From NCBI GenBank assembly GCA_007125435.1, contig SLDF01000036.1, positions 1-36,050 on the forward strand: 36,050 nt of DNA, given 5' to 3'. Positions 18,744 through 27,336 of this stretch are shown piece after piece (the stretch's first letter is position 1; each line of letters starts with the position of its first letter). The position numbers were made by a program, and so were the translations under genes. Origin of the DNA: Saprospiraceae bacterium (GTDB lineage Bacteria; Bacteroidota; Bacteroidia; Chitinophagales; Saprospiraceae). The notes below the pieces were generated by a model, which did not search any database, was not told the origin of the DNA, and worked only from the letters and a program-made list of their open reading frames with translations.

Positions 18744-18772
18744 GAGAGCTGCCTTCGGGCGGCTCTCTTTTT
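18744..18772 (+). terminator. Rho-independent terminator after the T9SS binding protein
   Basis: GAGAGCTGCC and GGCGGCTCTC form a 10-pair stem (one G-T pair) closed by a TTCG tetraloop at 18754-18757, followed by TTTTT. Strong canonical terminator separating the structural genes from the regulator. Confidence 0.9.
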
Positions 18773-18809
18773 ACTTATAATTTAGGTTAATACGACATAA
18801 CATCACTCA

Positions 18810-21506
18810 TTGAATAAGTGCATATCCTATATCATTGCTAGTTTGCTTACATTGATCGTGGGCGGGCTGCTTTCGGCACAGTCGAGGCTTGGTAGTCCTG
18901 CTATCAAGAATTATACGCCACTTGATTATGGTCATATTGGGAAGGCCTGGGGTATGGATTCAGCTCCTAATGGGTTGATATACTTTAGCACAGATTTTGG
19001 TTTAGTCGAGTTTGACGGCGATGTTTGGAAAAAATTTAAAGGTAGTAAAGGGTCCGTCAGATCTCTGAAGGTCTTGAATGACTCGATCATCTACACTGGA
19101 TCAGATCTTGATTTTGGTGTATGGAAAAGAAATGGCTCCCTGGATTTTGAATACCAATCTCTTTATCCTTTCAAAGAGGAAGTCGGAGACATCAGCGAAG
19201 AGTTTTGGAATATACAAGAGTATAAAGGCTCTATTTTGTTTATTTCCAACCACAACCTTTACTTTCATAAAGATGATCGCATTATTAAGATACAGTCACC
19301 AGACCGTATTGAGTCGACTTTTGTAGTTGGGGATTTACTTTATCTGGCTCTCAAAAATGGAGGTCTGAGTGTCTTGAAGGAAAATAATATTGAGACCATT
19401 GCAGATATCAAGTTGCCTACAGGCACTAATATCAAAGGCGGGTATGAAAGCCAAGACGGCTTTGTTGTTGTTACACAAAAGTCTGGTCTATTCATACATA
19501 AGGGCAGAATAACCAGACCAATTAAAAATGCACTATCTGCAATTCTCAAAGAGGCTAATGTCTTTTGTTTCGATAAGTTGACCAATGGTCAACTAGCATT
19601 TGGTACGGTATCTAAAGGTATTATTCTGGCCAATGAAGATGGTCAAATTATGCATCAAATCAATCGACAAAAAGGCCTCTTGAATAACACCATACTCTCA
19701 GTCCATATGACCAGTAATCAGCAAATGTGGCTGGGGCTTGATTATGGTATTTCTTACATCCGCTTAGCCGATAAACGTTCTTTCTTTTTTGATAATCAAG
19801 GCAACTTTGGTACCGGATATACCGCATCTATGCACGATAGGACTTTTTATCTAGGCACGAATCAGGGTCTTTATTCTAAGCCGCTAACAAGCATGTATAA
19901 TGATAATCCTTCATTTTCATTTGACCTCGTTGCCGGTACTGAAGGACAAGTATGGAGCATACAACTCATTGAGGATGATTTGCTAATCGGCCATGATCGA
20001 GGCGTTTTTATCAAGCAGGGAAATACCTTCAGACAAGTCAGTGACATCCCAGGCGTCTGGACATTAGTACCCCATAAAGGTCATATCCTTGCAGGTACTT
20101 ACAACGGCATTTATATCTTAAAAAAAGAAAGTAACCGCTATGTACAAACAGGAAAAATAGGAGAGATTCTCGGCTCTTGCAATCAATTGATCATACAAGG
20201 CGATAATACCATCTGGGTCAATATACCTAACTTTGGAATAGTGCGGGCAGAGTTAGATGATGCCCTGCAGCCAACTGAAAGGGAAATTTTTCCGGAGGAA
20301 GACTTCAAAGGAGTAATGCCCCAGCTTTCTGTGATAAATGACCAAATCGCCGTAACAACGGACAAATCGATATACATCTTCCATGCTCAAGAACAACAGT
20401 TTAGTAAAGACGATAGAGAGAGAAGCCCCCTTGCGCTGGACGGTCAATTGCCGGGTATATACCAGCCTGTAAAGCTCCGGGAGAATATCCATTTTTATCC
20501 TGTGTATAATGGGTTTGCATTAGTATATGACGAAGATGATGGCGGCGTGTCAGGAGATAGCCTTCAGGTTCTATTTAGAACGCTTTTAGTCTACAATAAT
20601 GATACTTCCAAAGTGATAAAGCAGAATGCCAACATTGATGCTGAGCTCAATAATATCATCATCAATTGGACAGCTCCTTTTACAGAAGGGGTGAAGTATC
20701 AATACAGGATTGGGGACAACAGCGAATGGTCATCATGGAGCCAAAAACGGGAGGTGAATCTGGTTAATCTGCCCTCCGGCAGACTCACCTTTAACCTTAG
20801 AGCAAAGGACAAAAGTGACCACATCACAGTATCACAGCTGATCTTACAAGTTGACACGCCATGGTATCGAAGTTCATGGGCTTATGTTTTATATTTCTGT
20901 CTTTTATTGATAGTAGTCGCTTTGCTCAATCTTTGGAAAAAAAGTCTACTTCAAAAACAACGTAGAGTCATGATCCTCAAAGAACAACATGCACTCGATG
21001 AACAAGCCCTAAAATATGAGAAAGAAATCATGCTCATAGAACAAGAACGACTGCTCCGGCAGAATGATGAACTCAAGCAAAAGCTCCGCGAAAAGACAAT
21101 AGAGCTGGCAGCTAAAGCTAAACTTACTAATGAAAAAAACAGACTCCTCTCTAAGCTCAACGAAAAATTTGGACAGCTCAAAGCCAATCCCTCACCGGTC
21201 AATATCAAATGGAATGAAATCCAGTCCATCTTCAATGAGTCACTAGATGATCAGGACAAATCATTCGAGATACAAATGGACGACCTTCACCAGGAATACA
21301 TCCACAAACTCGAAGAAAAATTCCCCAATCTGTCGAGAAATGACCTGAGAATGTGTGCCTATATCAAGATAGGTATGGATACCAAGGAGATAGCTAATAT
21401 TTTGAACGTCAAGCCTTCCAGCGCTTACATCAGCCGGTCCAGGCTCCGCAAAAAACTCAACCTGGACGTCGAAGAAGACCTGTTCAAGTTTTTGAATAGC
21501 ATATGA
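18810..21506 (+). CDS. SusR-like one-component regulator: propeller, Y_Y_Y, TM, HTH
   Basis: 898 residues. The start is TTG at 18810, which gives a clean signal peptide (to about LLSAQ, residue 24). Then come two-component-regulator-type propeller repeats (about 30-600), a Y_Y_Y Ig-like domain (about 620-690), one TM helix (YVLYFCLLLIVVALLNLW), a long charged coiled coil (about 715-800) and a LuxR/GerE-like helix-turn-helix (about 835-895, with KEIANILNVKPSSAYISRSRLRKKL). There is no kinase or receiver domain, so signal would pass directly from the periplasmic sensor to DNA, as in the SusR class. It is most likely the local activator responding to glucan oligosaccharides. It lies 82 bases after the terminator. 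Confidence 0.85.
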   Translation: MNKCISYIIASLLTLIVGGLLSAQSRLGSPAIKNYTPLDYGHIGKAWGMDSAPNGLIYFSTDFGLVEFDGDVWKKFKGSKGSVRSLKVLNDSIIYTGSDLDFGVWKRNGSLDFEYQSLYPFKEEVGDISEEFWNIQEYKGSILFISNHNLYFHKDDRIIKIQSPDRIESTFVVGDLLYLALKNGGLSVLKENNIETIADIKLPTGTNIKGGYESQDGFVVVTQKSGLFIHKGRITRPIKNALSAILKEANVFCFDKLTNGQLAFGTVSKGIILANEDGQIMHQINRQKGLLNNTILSVHMTSNQQMWLGLDYGISYIRLADKRSFFFDNQGNFGTGYTASMHDRTFYLGTNQGLYSKPLTSMYNDNPSFSFDLVAGTEGQVWSIQLIEDDLLIGHDRGVFIKQGNTFRQVSDIPGVWTLVPHKGHILAGTYNGIYILKKESNRYVQTGKIGEILGSCNQLIIQGDNTIWVNIPNFGIVRAELDDALQPTEREIFPEEDFKGVMPQLSVINDQIAVTTDKSIYIFHAQEQQFSKDDRERSPLALDGQLPGIYQPVKLRENIHFYPVYNGFALVYDEDDGGVSGDSLQVLFRTLLVYNNDTSKVIKQNANIDAELNNIIINWTAPFTEGVKYQYRIGDNSEWSSWSQKREVNLVNLPSGRLTFNLRAKDKSDHITVSQLILQVDTPWYRSSWAYVLYFCLLLIVVALLNLWKKSLLQKQRRVMILKEQHALDEQALKYEKEIMLIEQERLLRQNDELKQKLREKTIELAAKAKLTNEKNRLLSKLNEKFGQLKANPSPVNIKWNEIQSIFNESLDDQDKSFEIQMDDLHQEYIHKLEEKFPNLSRNDLRMCAYIKIGMDTKEIANILNVKPSSAYISRSRLRKKLNLDVEEDLFKFLNSI

Positions 21507-21562
21507 TGTCTAGCTTTCGTACCATATTGTGATAGGTATTTATCGGCATCTATCTTTTATAT

Positions 21563-21736
21563 GGGCGTGCCCTCCACATCTCCCTGCGGTCGATCTGGAG
21601 GTCGGGCTATCCGCTTGTATTCACTATATCTCTATGGAGTGTCGCTACAGATGATGTTCGGCTTCTTCCAGTCGCCGACACATCTGTGCTCCACTAACCA
21701 TAGATCTATAGCTCATATCGCTGCTATCCCTCACGC
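21563..21736 (+). repeat. GGGCGTG...CACGC dispersed repeat, copy A
   Basis: The element starts GGGCGTGCC and ends CCCTCACGC, so GCGTG can pair with CACGC. It contains a CCTCCA/TGGAGG stem, then GGGCTATCCGCTTGTATTCA and a CTCCACTAAC box. Related copies: 28204-28411 (same strand) and 23605-23696 (reverse, truncated). Similar GGGCTATCCGC-type repeats are, from memory, common between genes in Bacteroidota; the function is unknown. Confidence 0.75.
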
Positions 21737-21825
21737 ATGAAGCTTTGATTATAAAATTGGCAGTATAGCTGAGCCCCTTTTATAACTACTCATGGGTACT
21801 TCGGGAAGATAAGTGTATAGCTTGG

Positions 21826-21867
21826 TCCCTCCCTCCCCTTTCCACAATATATGGAGAGGGAGAGGGA
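21826..21867. terminator. Pyrimidine/purine hairpin between convergent genes
   Basis: TCCCTCCCTCCCC and GGAGAGGGAGAGGGA can pair imperfectly around CACAATATA. It lies between the regulator (plus) and the T9SS protein (minus), so a bidirectional terminator is plausible, but no T run follows on either strand. Confidence 0.35.
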
Positions 21868-21929
21868 AGAAACACACCTAATAAAGGGTTCAAGCTATTC
21901 ATCAAAAAATTGGTGCTACACAATGTGTC

Positions 21930-23093
21930 TTAATGTACATTAATCTTGCCTATGCTTCTGATGTTCCCATTGCCACTTATCAACTGGAAAACATATAATC
22001 CTGGCGTTAAGTACCCTGGCATGGAGATGGTGATATTTTCATTTGGCAGTGAGTCAATGCTCCTGACAAGTGCTTGCCTGCCATTCATGTCAGATAGTAT
22101 GAAGGTGCCATTCGTGAGGTCTTGGTCTGTCTGAATGGTCAACTCTTGCATAGGCGATATGGGATTAGGGTAGACTGTAGATGGTATCAATTCGACAGCG
22201 CTTACTGATGTGCTGATCTCATTGTGATCCGGCTTAAAAAATACTGAAATTATTTCGCCACCATCGATATTGATACGCATTAAATTTGATGGGTCATGCT
22301 GGTCAAAAAACAAGTAAAATTCATTTTCAAATATTTCGCCTTGGGTAAGACCAAATGCATCTATTAATGGTGGTGGTGCCGGCGCACCGGCAAGAAAAAA
22401 GCTATCCAGTGTAATGCCACTAGCCTGTACCAGCAGTACCTCTCTTGGCTCGTTAATACCACCTTCTCTATTGGGCGTAATAAGCTCACCCCATCCAACT
22501 ACGGTCCGTGTTTGGGTTAAAGTTCGTTTACGTGAACCGGGTACCATATTTAGCCCAAAAGCAGCTACCGTTAATTCAAATACTGTAGTCTCTATAAATG
22601 ACTCCGTCCAGGTGTCTTGATAAGATAATGGAAACTTAATGAAGTCTATTCGGCCATCGAGTGGTGATGGTGAACCCACAAATCGGATAACATCATCTGG
22701 TCCTCCTGATATTTGTGTGATTGAGAAAGAGGTGTCTTGAGGTAGACTGCCAACTCTATAAGCGCCATTTTCATCTATGCCATCGTATTCTGTATTAGCG
22801 TAAATAAACCCTTGAAACTGTAAAAAGGACGGCGTTTTATATTTGGCTTCTGGAAATGTAGTATCGCCTTCAGTGCTTAAGAACAATGTCATACTGCTGT
22901 CGATAACCGACAGGCTGGAATAATCCCAAATTTGGTCTTCACCTTCTTCAGGTATCTGCACATTATTGACATCTGCCACAAAACGAAAGATCTCATAGCT
23001 CTCAGGTTGTGGAAAGTCGTCATACTCAATCACTAATTGGCTGTAGACAGGCAGTAGCAATACGATAAAAAACATTGTAAAAATAAATCTCAT
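21930..23093 (-). CDS. T9SS sorting-domain protein of unknown function
   Basis: 387 residues. Signal peptide MRFIFTMFF...VYSQ (about 19 residues), a beta-rich body of about 290 residues with no motif I recognise, and a type A T9SS C-terminal domain (about 305-387, with VYPNPISP and the terminal GKINVH). The body contains acidic and proline-rich loops (GAPAPPPLIDAFG) but no evident catalytic residues. It is probably surface-attached or secreted. It is convergent with the glucan regulator and separated from the porin gene upstream by 612 bases of repeats, so its link to either neighbour is unclear. Confidence 0.75.
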   Translation of the reverse strand: MRFIFTMFFIVLLLPVYSQLVIEYDDFPQPESYEIFRFVADVNNVQIPEEGEDQIWDYSSLSVIDSSMTLFLSTEGDTTFPEAKYKTPSFLQFQGFIYANTEYDGIDENGAYRVGSLPQDTSFSITQISGGPDDVIRFVGSPSPLDGRIDFIKFPLSYQDTWTESFIETTVFELTVAAFGLNMVPGSRKRTLTQTRTVVGWGELITPNREGGINEPREVLLVQASGITLDSFFLAGAPAPPPLIDAFGLTQGEIFENEFYLFFDQHDPSNLMRINIDGGEIISVFFKPDHNEISTSVSAVELIPSTVYPNPISPMQELTIQTDQDLTNGTFILSDMNGRQALVRSIDSLPNENITISMPGYLTPGLYVFQLISGNGNIRSIGKINVH

Positions 23094-23351
23094 AACTTGT
23101 GTTTTAAATGATTTAATAAAGTTTAATGTGTGATTTTACGTCTTGGTATTTCCCAGGTTTAAAGTAGTCGACTGGAGCCCTACAGTATTAACTGTGGTTA
23201 ATATCTCATCGGTCAGTAACTTTAATTGATGGTAATATCCAATGATTTTTTTCACACTACAAATCTACCTTGAAAGGGTCTTAGGCCCTATCAAAATTGA
23301 ACCAATAGATATAAAATTTGAATCATTTGCATTGATTATCATGGTTTTGGG

Positions 23352-23411
23352 ATGACTGAATGGTGCATGACTGAATGGTGCATGACTGAATGGTGCATGA
23401 CTGAATGGTGC
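23352..23411. repeat. 15-base tandem repeat, four perfect units
   Basis: ATGACTGAATGGTGC is repeated four times exactly without spacers. It is a multiple of three, and a 71-codon reverse frame crossing it would encode repeated PFSHA, but that frame has no supporting features. Likely a minisatellite that varies between strains. The preceding 23094-23351 shows no gene. Confidence 0.9.
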
Positions 23412-23453
23412 GCAGCAATTTGGTTGACTAAATGTCAAGCAAATAATGAAGGA

Positions 23454-23475
23454 ACCGAGCCGCCTCTGGCTCGGT
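23454..23475 (-). repeat. GAGCC hairpin repeat, perfect copy
   Basis: ACCGAGCC and GGCTCGGT form a perfect 8-pair stem around GCCTCT. The reverse strand resembles 877-907. A similar unit with a CTGAG/CTCAG stem lies about 55 bases on. Confidence 0.55.
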
Positions 23476-23530
23476 ATCACTGTATCTGAATAAAATCGCC
23501 ATAATGAGTAAACTAGTAAATGATAATAAA

Positions 23531-23558
23531 ACTGAGCCGCCCCTGACTCAGCATCGAG
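23531..23558 (-). repeat. GAGCC hairpin repeat, third copy
   Basis: The reverse strand reads TCGATGCTGAGTCAGGGGCG then GCTCAG, close to 874-900 (TCGATGCTGAGCCAGAGGCA). It is the copy most similar to the one at the left end. Confidence 0.5.
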
Positions 23559-23604
23559 CTAAATTGTGATTAAACCCTTACCTAAGAATATTTTTTTGCA
23601 CAGC

Positions 23605-23696
23605 CACTTAAAGTAAAAGCCGCTCACACCAGCAGCGACACTCTATGGTAGACCTGTGAATACAAGCGGATAGTCCGACCCGTAGGGTCACACCCA
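23605..23696 (-). repeat. GGGCGTG-type repeat, copy C (truncated, reversed)
   Basis: On the reverse strand it starts TGGGTGTGACCC, then GACTATCCGCTTGTATTCAC and AGGTCTACCATAGAGTGTCG, matching copy B nearly base for base, then loses similarity before the CTCCACTAAC box. It begins 10 bases after the stop of the porin gene. Confidence 0.7.
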
Positions 23697-23705
23697 AAAC
23701 TTACA

Positions 23706-25022
23706 TTAAAATATAAAACCCATACCTAGTTCAAATCGATCGCCTTCGGTTTCTCCCGATGGTAGCAATGCTGAGTTGATCCTGAACTGGTAATTGGCTT
23801 TGATGACTATACTTCGCTTGGGGTTGAAATTCAGACCTACAGTGATGGCGGTGAGATCGGAGAGGAAGATATCTTCATCTACAAGCTCTGGACTGATGGT
23901 GCGATGTGTATTTAGCCTTTCATATCTGACAAAAACAGGGAGCTTGACTTCCTTAGGGTTATAAAGTCGACTTTTGGCTTTTGACTTTATGTCTTTGCTG
24001 CGTCTGCCACGAATGAGAGGGAGGATATCATAGCCGACCTCTGCATAGTAGCCATAGACGTTCTCTCCAAGAACTTGCCCTTCTCTTTCTGTCCTTTGTT
24101 CGATGAGAGCATGTAGGTTTTCTGTATCCTGAATATAGCCCAGTGAGCCAAGGGTCATAAATGTCCAATTGCCTAATGTGTATCTCCAATATGAGCTCAT
24201 TAAGTATGTATGTGAATTAGCTTTGACTTGCTGTCCATCACGTATGATGCTGGCATTGTCACCAAGTCGTGTCCAGACGCCATTAAACCCTAGTTCTGTA
24301 TCTTTCAGCCCGGTGTAAGTCAGACTGGGGTTAACAATTAGGCTATTGAAGTTAAATCTCAGAACATTTTCACGTCCACCCCTGAGCCAGGTGCCACCAT
24401 TGAGCGCCAGAGGGTCAAGTCCCTGATAGAAAGAAAATGTCCATTTGAGATGCTCTGTAAGGTTACCGTAATTCATGATACCCAGATCTATCCACTGAGA
24501 AGGGATGATGATGCGCTCTACCTCGGGTCTGTTGACAGAGTAAAATAAAATAGGCTCATCATTGTTATTGATATAACCTGTCTGTACCTGGTGTGTACCA
24601 ATGCGCACATTGTAGTAGTCACTGATCAAGAAATCTACAAATACCTCAGGTAGATACTCTAAGTGCCACTCTCTATTGCCGTCATTGGCCAGCTCAGCAA
24701 AAATCTCGGCATATAATACCATCCAGTTCATTGGCTTATAGGCGGCATAAGCTACAAAGCGCTGGAGATTGGTATTGTATAGCTCGACATCCTGCGAACG
24801 AGTATCTTTGGGTCCGAGATAGTTGATGTAGCTTGTCTCACCAAACCCTGAAATAGTAAACTTACTGTCGCTAAAGTATATTTTAGAAGCTGCTACTGGC
24901 AGACCTGCCTGAGTCTCATAAGTCAGCGTATCTACTATTTTTGACTTTTCTTGAGCACATATATTAAAAGGTCGTAACAGCGCTACTAAAGAAAACAGTG
25001 TAATAAATTGAATATGTCTCAT
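23706..25022 (-). CDS. Outer-membrane porin-like beta-barrel protein
   Basis: 438 residues from ATG at 25022; a start at 25061 would add a 13-residue basic leader (MIFICTLIKKCKR) before the signal peptide, which is less likely. Signal peptide ending NICAQ, a short linker, then about 400 residues of alternating strands with aromatic girdles, ending GMGFIF with the terminal Phe expected for barrel assembly. It resembles the porin O/P-like and carbonate/phosphate porin group in style; the substrate cannot be read. It is the last of a likely operon with the response regulator and the histidine kinase (77 bases from the kinase stop), which suggests that pair controls or senses outer-membrane permeability. 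Conceivably it also serves the glucan locus. Confidence 0.75.
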   Translation of the reverse strand: MRHIQFITLFSLVALLRPFNICAQEKSKIVDTLTYETQAGLPVAASKIYFSDSKFTISGFGETSYINYLGPKDTRSQDVELYNTNLQRFVAYAAYKPMNWMVLYAEIFAELANDGNREWHLEYLPEVFVDFLISDYYNVRIGTHQVQTGYINNNDEPILFYSVNRPEVERIIIPSQWIDLGIMNYGNLTEHLKWTFSFYQGLDPLALNGGTWLRGGRENVLRFNFNSLIVNPSLTYTGLKDTELGFNGVWTRLGDNASIIRDGQQVKANSHTYLMSSYWRYTLGNWTFMTLGSLGYIQDTENLHALIEQRTEREGQVLGENVYGYYAEVGYDILPLIRGRRSKDIKSKAKSRLYNPKEVKLPVFVRYERLNTHRTISPELVDEDIFLSDLTAITVGLNFNPKRSIVIKANYQFRINSALLPSGETEGDRFELGMGFIF

Positions 25023-25099
25023 CCTTTTGCACTTCTTAATTAAAGTGCAAATGAATATCATTAGAACTTAAAATTTACTTAATAGTGATAAAAAGGCTC

Positions 25100-26467
25100 T
25101 TAACCCATCTTTACTATAAACCTGTTTGTATTGGGTTTGTCCTTCTCATAGGATATATGCCAGTTATGAATCTGAACAATCTTTTGGGAGAGCACGAGTC
25201 CAAGGCCAAAGCCTGGAATGCCTTCACTGTTTTCACCTCTGAAAAAATGATCAAACAGTAGTTTTAGCTCGCTTTCTTTTAATGTTTTACCGGTGTTTTC
25301 TATGGTGACCAAGAGCCCGGACGCTTCCTTACCATCTATAGTGATGGTGGCTTCGGCTACATCAGCGTAGGCTATAGCATTTGATAGTAAGTTTTTGAAG
25401 AGCTGAGACACCAATACCTGGCTGCATTGCACATGCAGTCTGTCTTCATCGACGACTTGCGGTATATAGTTGATATTGAATTGAAAGGTCGGGTCTATAT
25501 GGTGCAGATCTGATATGATATCAAATAGCAGCTCATCAATTCGTACTTTATCAACAAGCAATGGTTGACCGGCATCCAGCTTGGCGATTTCCAGTAGAGC
25601 ATTAATGACGCCGCCTAGTGACTTGGCTTTATGTATTTGATGGGTTATGCTTTCTCTTATGGCATCTTTATTGTCCAGTGTATGGATGCGCTCAAGCTCT
25701 GATACCAGCACAGATATCGGTGTTTTCAACTGATGAGAGATGTGGTGAACAGTGTGCTTCTGAAATGAGAATGCTTCATGTGTGCGCTTCAGCAGCTCAT
25801 TGAACCGCTTTACCAGATAGTCCAGCTCGAAAGAAGAGCTCTGCACGCTTAATGCAGTGGTGTCTTGTTGATTAATGTCAAACCGGTTTAATTGATCAGC
25901 CATTTCTGTGATGGGTTTGGTGATCTTATTCGAAAGATACTGACCGATGAGCAGTACAGAAATAACCATGATTACAAATATACCTACAAGTACATTTCGC
26001 AAATACTCAATCTTAGTATACCCAAAGGCATCATAGGCCTTGCTGATGGCATAGTAGGTTTCATTGTTTTTTTCGATGAGGACGGCTACTATATCGTATT
26101 CACCCTGCTTGCTTTCATACCATTGGCTATCCTCCGAGAGTTCGTTTAGTATGCCCTGGACATCACTAATTTTGAGGTCATCTATACTTGAAAATAGCAA
26201 TTGGAGATCCTGGTCAAATATGAGCATTTTTTCATCGTAAAAGTCGTGAATCGTTAGCTTGTCTATGATGCTTGCAAGGTTTTCACTCATAGCTTTGTAC
26301 TCTGAGATCAATTCGATGGTCAGGTTGATTTTTTCGCTTTGCCTTTGCTGAAACTCCTCTTCTCTATACTCGGCAAACAGCCAATATACAATCAAAAGAG
26401 ATACCGCAGTCAAGAGTATCACCGTACTTGAAAAATAGATTAAAATCTTGTTTCTAATTTTCATCAT
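25100..26467 (-). CDS. Membrane sensor histidine kinase
   Basis: 455 residues from ATG at 26467, preceded by AGGTGA; a start at 26524 is possible but would overlap the regulator gene and precede the TM segment by extra polar residues. N-terminal TM (ILIYFSSTVILLTAVSLLIVY without the full flank), a periplasmic sensor of about 120 residues, a second TM (NVLVGIFVIMVISVLLIG), a HAMP linker, an HisKA dimerisation helix with HHISHQLKTP (phospho-acceptor His in SHQLKTP), and an HATPase domain with N box NLLSNAIAYA and G box GFGLGLVLSQKI. A complete, probably active kinase paired with the adjacent response regulator. Confidence 0.9.
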   Translation of the reverse strand: MMKIRNKILIYFSSTVILLTAVSLLIVYWLFAEYREEEFQQRQSEKINLTIELISEYKAMSENLASIIDKLTIHDFYDEKMLIFDQDLQLLFSSIDDLKISDVQGILNELSEDSQWYESKQGEYDIVAVLIEKNNETYYAISKAYDAFGYTKIEYLRNVLVGIFVIMVISVLLIGQYLSNKITKPITEMADQLNRFDINQQDTTALSVQSSSFELDYLVKRFNELLKRTHEAFSFQKHTVHHISHQLKTPISVLVSELERIHTLDNKDAIRESITHQIHKAKSLGGVINALLEIAKLDAGQPLLVDKVRIDELLFDIISDLHHIDPTFQFNINYIPQVVDEDRLHVQCSQVLVSQLFKNLLSNAIAYADVAEATITIDGKEASGLLVTIENTGKTLKESELKLLFDHFFRGENSEGIPGFGLGLVLSQKIVQIHNWHISYEKDKPNTNRFIVKMG

Positions 26468-26513
26468 TTCACCTGTGCTTAGTCTATCTTTTTTGTATGC
26501 TTTGACTGGAGCA

Positions 26514-27197
26514 TCAGACCACATCTATGTAGTAGCCATACCCTATTTTTGTCTTGATGGTTTTCTTGTCAAAGGGTTTATCTATTTTATTTCTCAAGAA
26601 GTTGACATAGACTTCGATGGTATTGGTATTGGTATTAAAGGAGGTGCCCCAGATCTCTTTGATCAATTCGCTCTTAGAGATCACCTCACCCTTGCGGCGA
26701 GTCAGTAAAAGCAGAATTTGATATTCCCTCGGTGTCAATTCTATCTCTTGTCCGTCACGCATCACTTTTTTCTGCTTGGTATGGATGATGATATCATCGG
26801 CTTTGACGGTATCACTGTCCGCCAGCTCACCGGCGGATCGTGTTCTTTTGACCAGGCTATTGATCCGCAGTATCAATTCCCTCATGAAGAATGGCTTGGT
26901 CAGATAATCATCTGCTCCACAGTCGAAGCCTTTGACCTTATCGTCCAGATCGCTAAATGCCGTGAGCATGATCACAGGTGTGACGGTGTTCCGGCTGCGA
27001 AAATCCCGGCACAAATCGTACCCCGTCTTAGACGGTAAATTAATGTCCAGTATGATGCAGTCAAACCGCTCTCTATCCAGCAATCGCTCCGCCAGTAGGC
27101 CATCATATACGACAGAGGTGGTCATGCCCTCAGCCGCCAGCGCATCGGAAATGTTTTTGCTGAGTGTCGGATCGTCCTCTACTATTAACACATGCAT
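26514..27197 (-). CDS. OmpR-family response regulator
   Basis: 227 residues. Receiver domain with acidic pocket Asp8/Asp9, phospho-acceptor Asp51 (ILDINLPS), Thr79 and Lys101 (TKPF); then an OmpR/PhoB winged helix with ELTPREYQILLLLTRRKGEV and the wing GYGYYIDVV at the end. First gene of the regulator-kinase-porin series. ATG start with no in-frame alternative nearby. Targets are unknown; the porin is the obvious candidate by position. Confidence 0.93.
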   Translation of the reverse strand: MHVLIVEDDPTLSKNISDALAAEGMTTSVVYDGLLAERLLDRERFDCIILDINLPSKTGYDLCRDFRSRNTVTPVIMLTAFSDLDDKVKGFDCGADDYLTKPFFMRELILRINSLVKRTRSAGELADSDTVKADDIIIHTKQKKVMRDGQEIELTPREYQILLLLTRRKGEVISKSELIKEIWGTSFNTNTNTIEVYVNFLRNKIDKPFDKKTIKTKIGYGYYIDVV

Positions 27198-27336
27198 GTT
27201 CGGGTCGTGTTTTTTTATAAAACGCCATTTTTCTCTCTATTAGCGCCATTGAGATCGTAAATATAATTAATTTAAAAAGCTTCGCATGTAGAAAGGGTAG
27301 CTATGCAAACAGCAACCATCCCCTCATTTCCATACC

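Noticed and set aside
1496..21506. Search for a SusC, SusD or TonB-dependent receptor in the locus
   Set aside because: No plug domain, TonB box or SusD-like helical lipoprotein was found in any gene here.
23265..23480. 71-codon reverse frame with PFSHA repeats
   Set aside because: It is produced by the 15-base tandem repeat; no signal peptide, no domain and it lies wholly in a repeat-rich gap.
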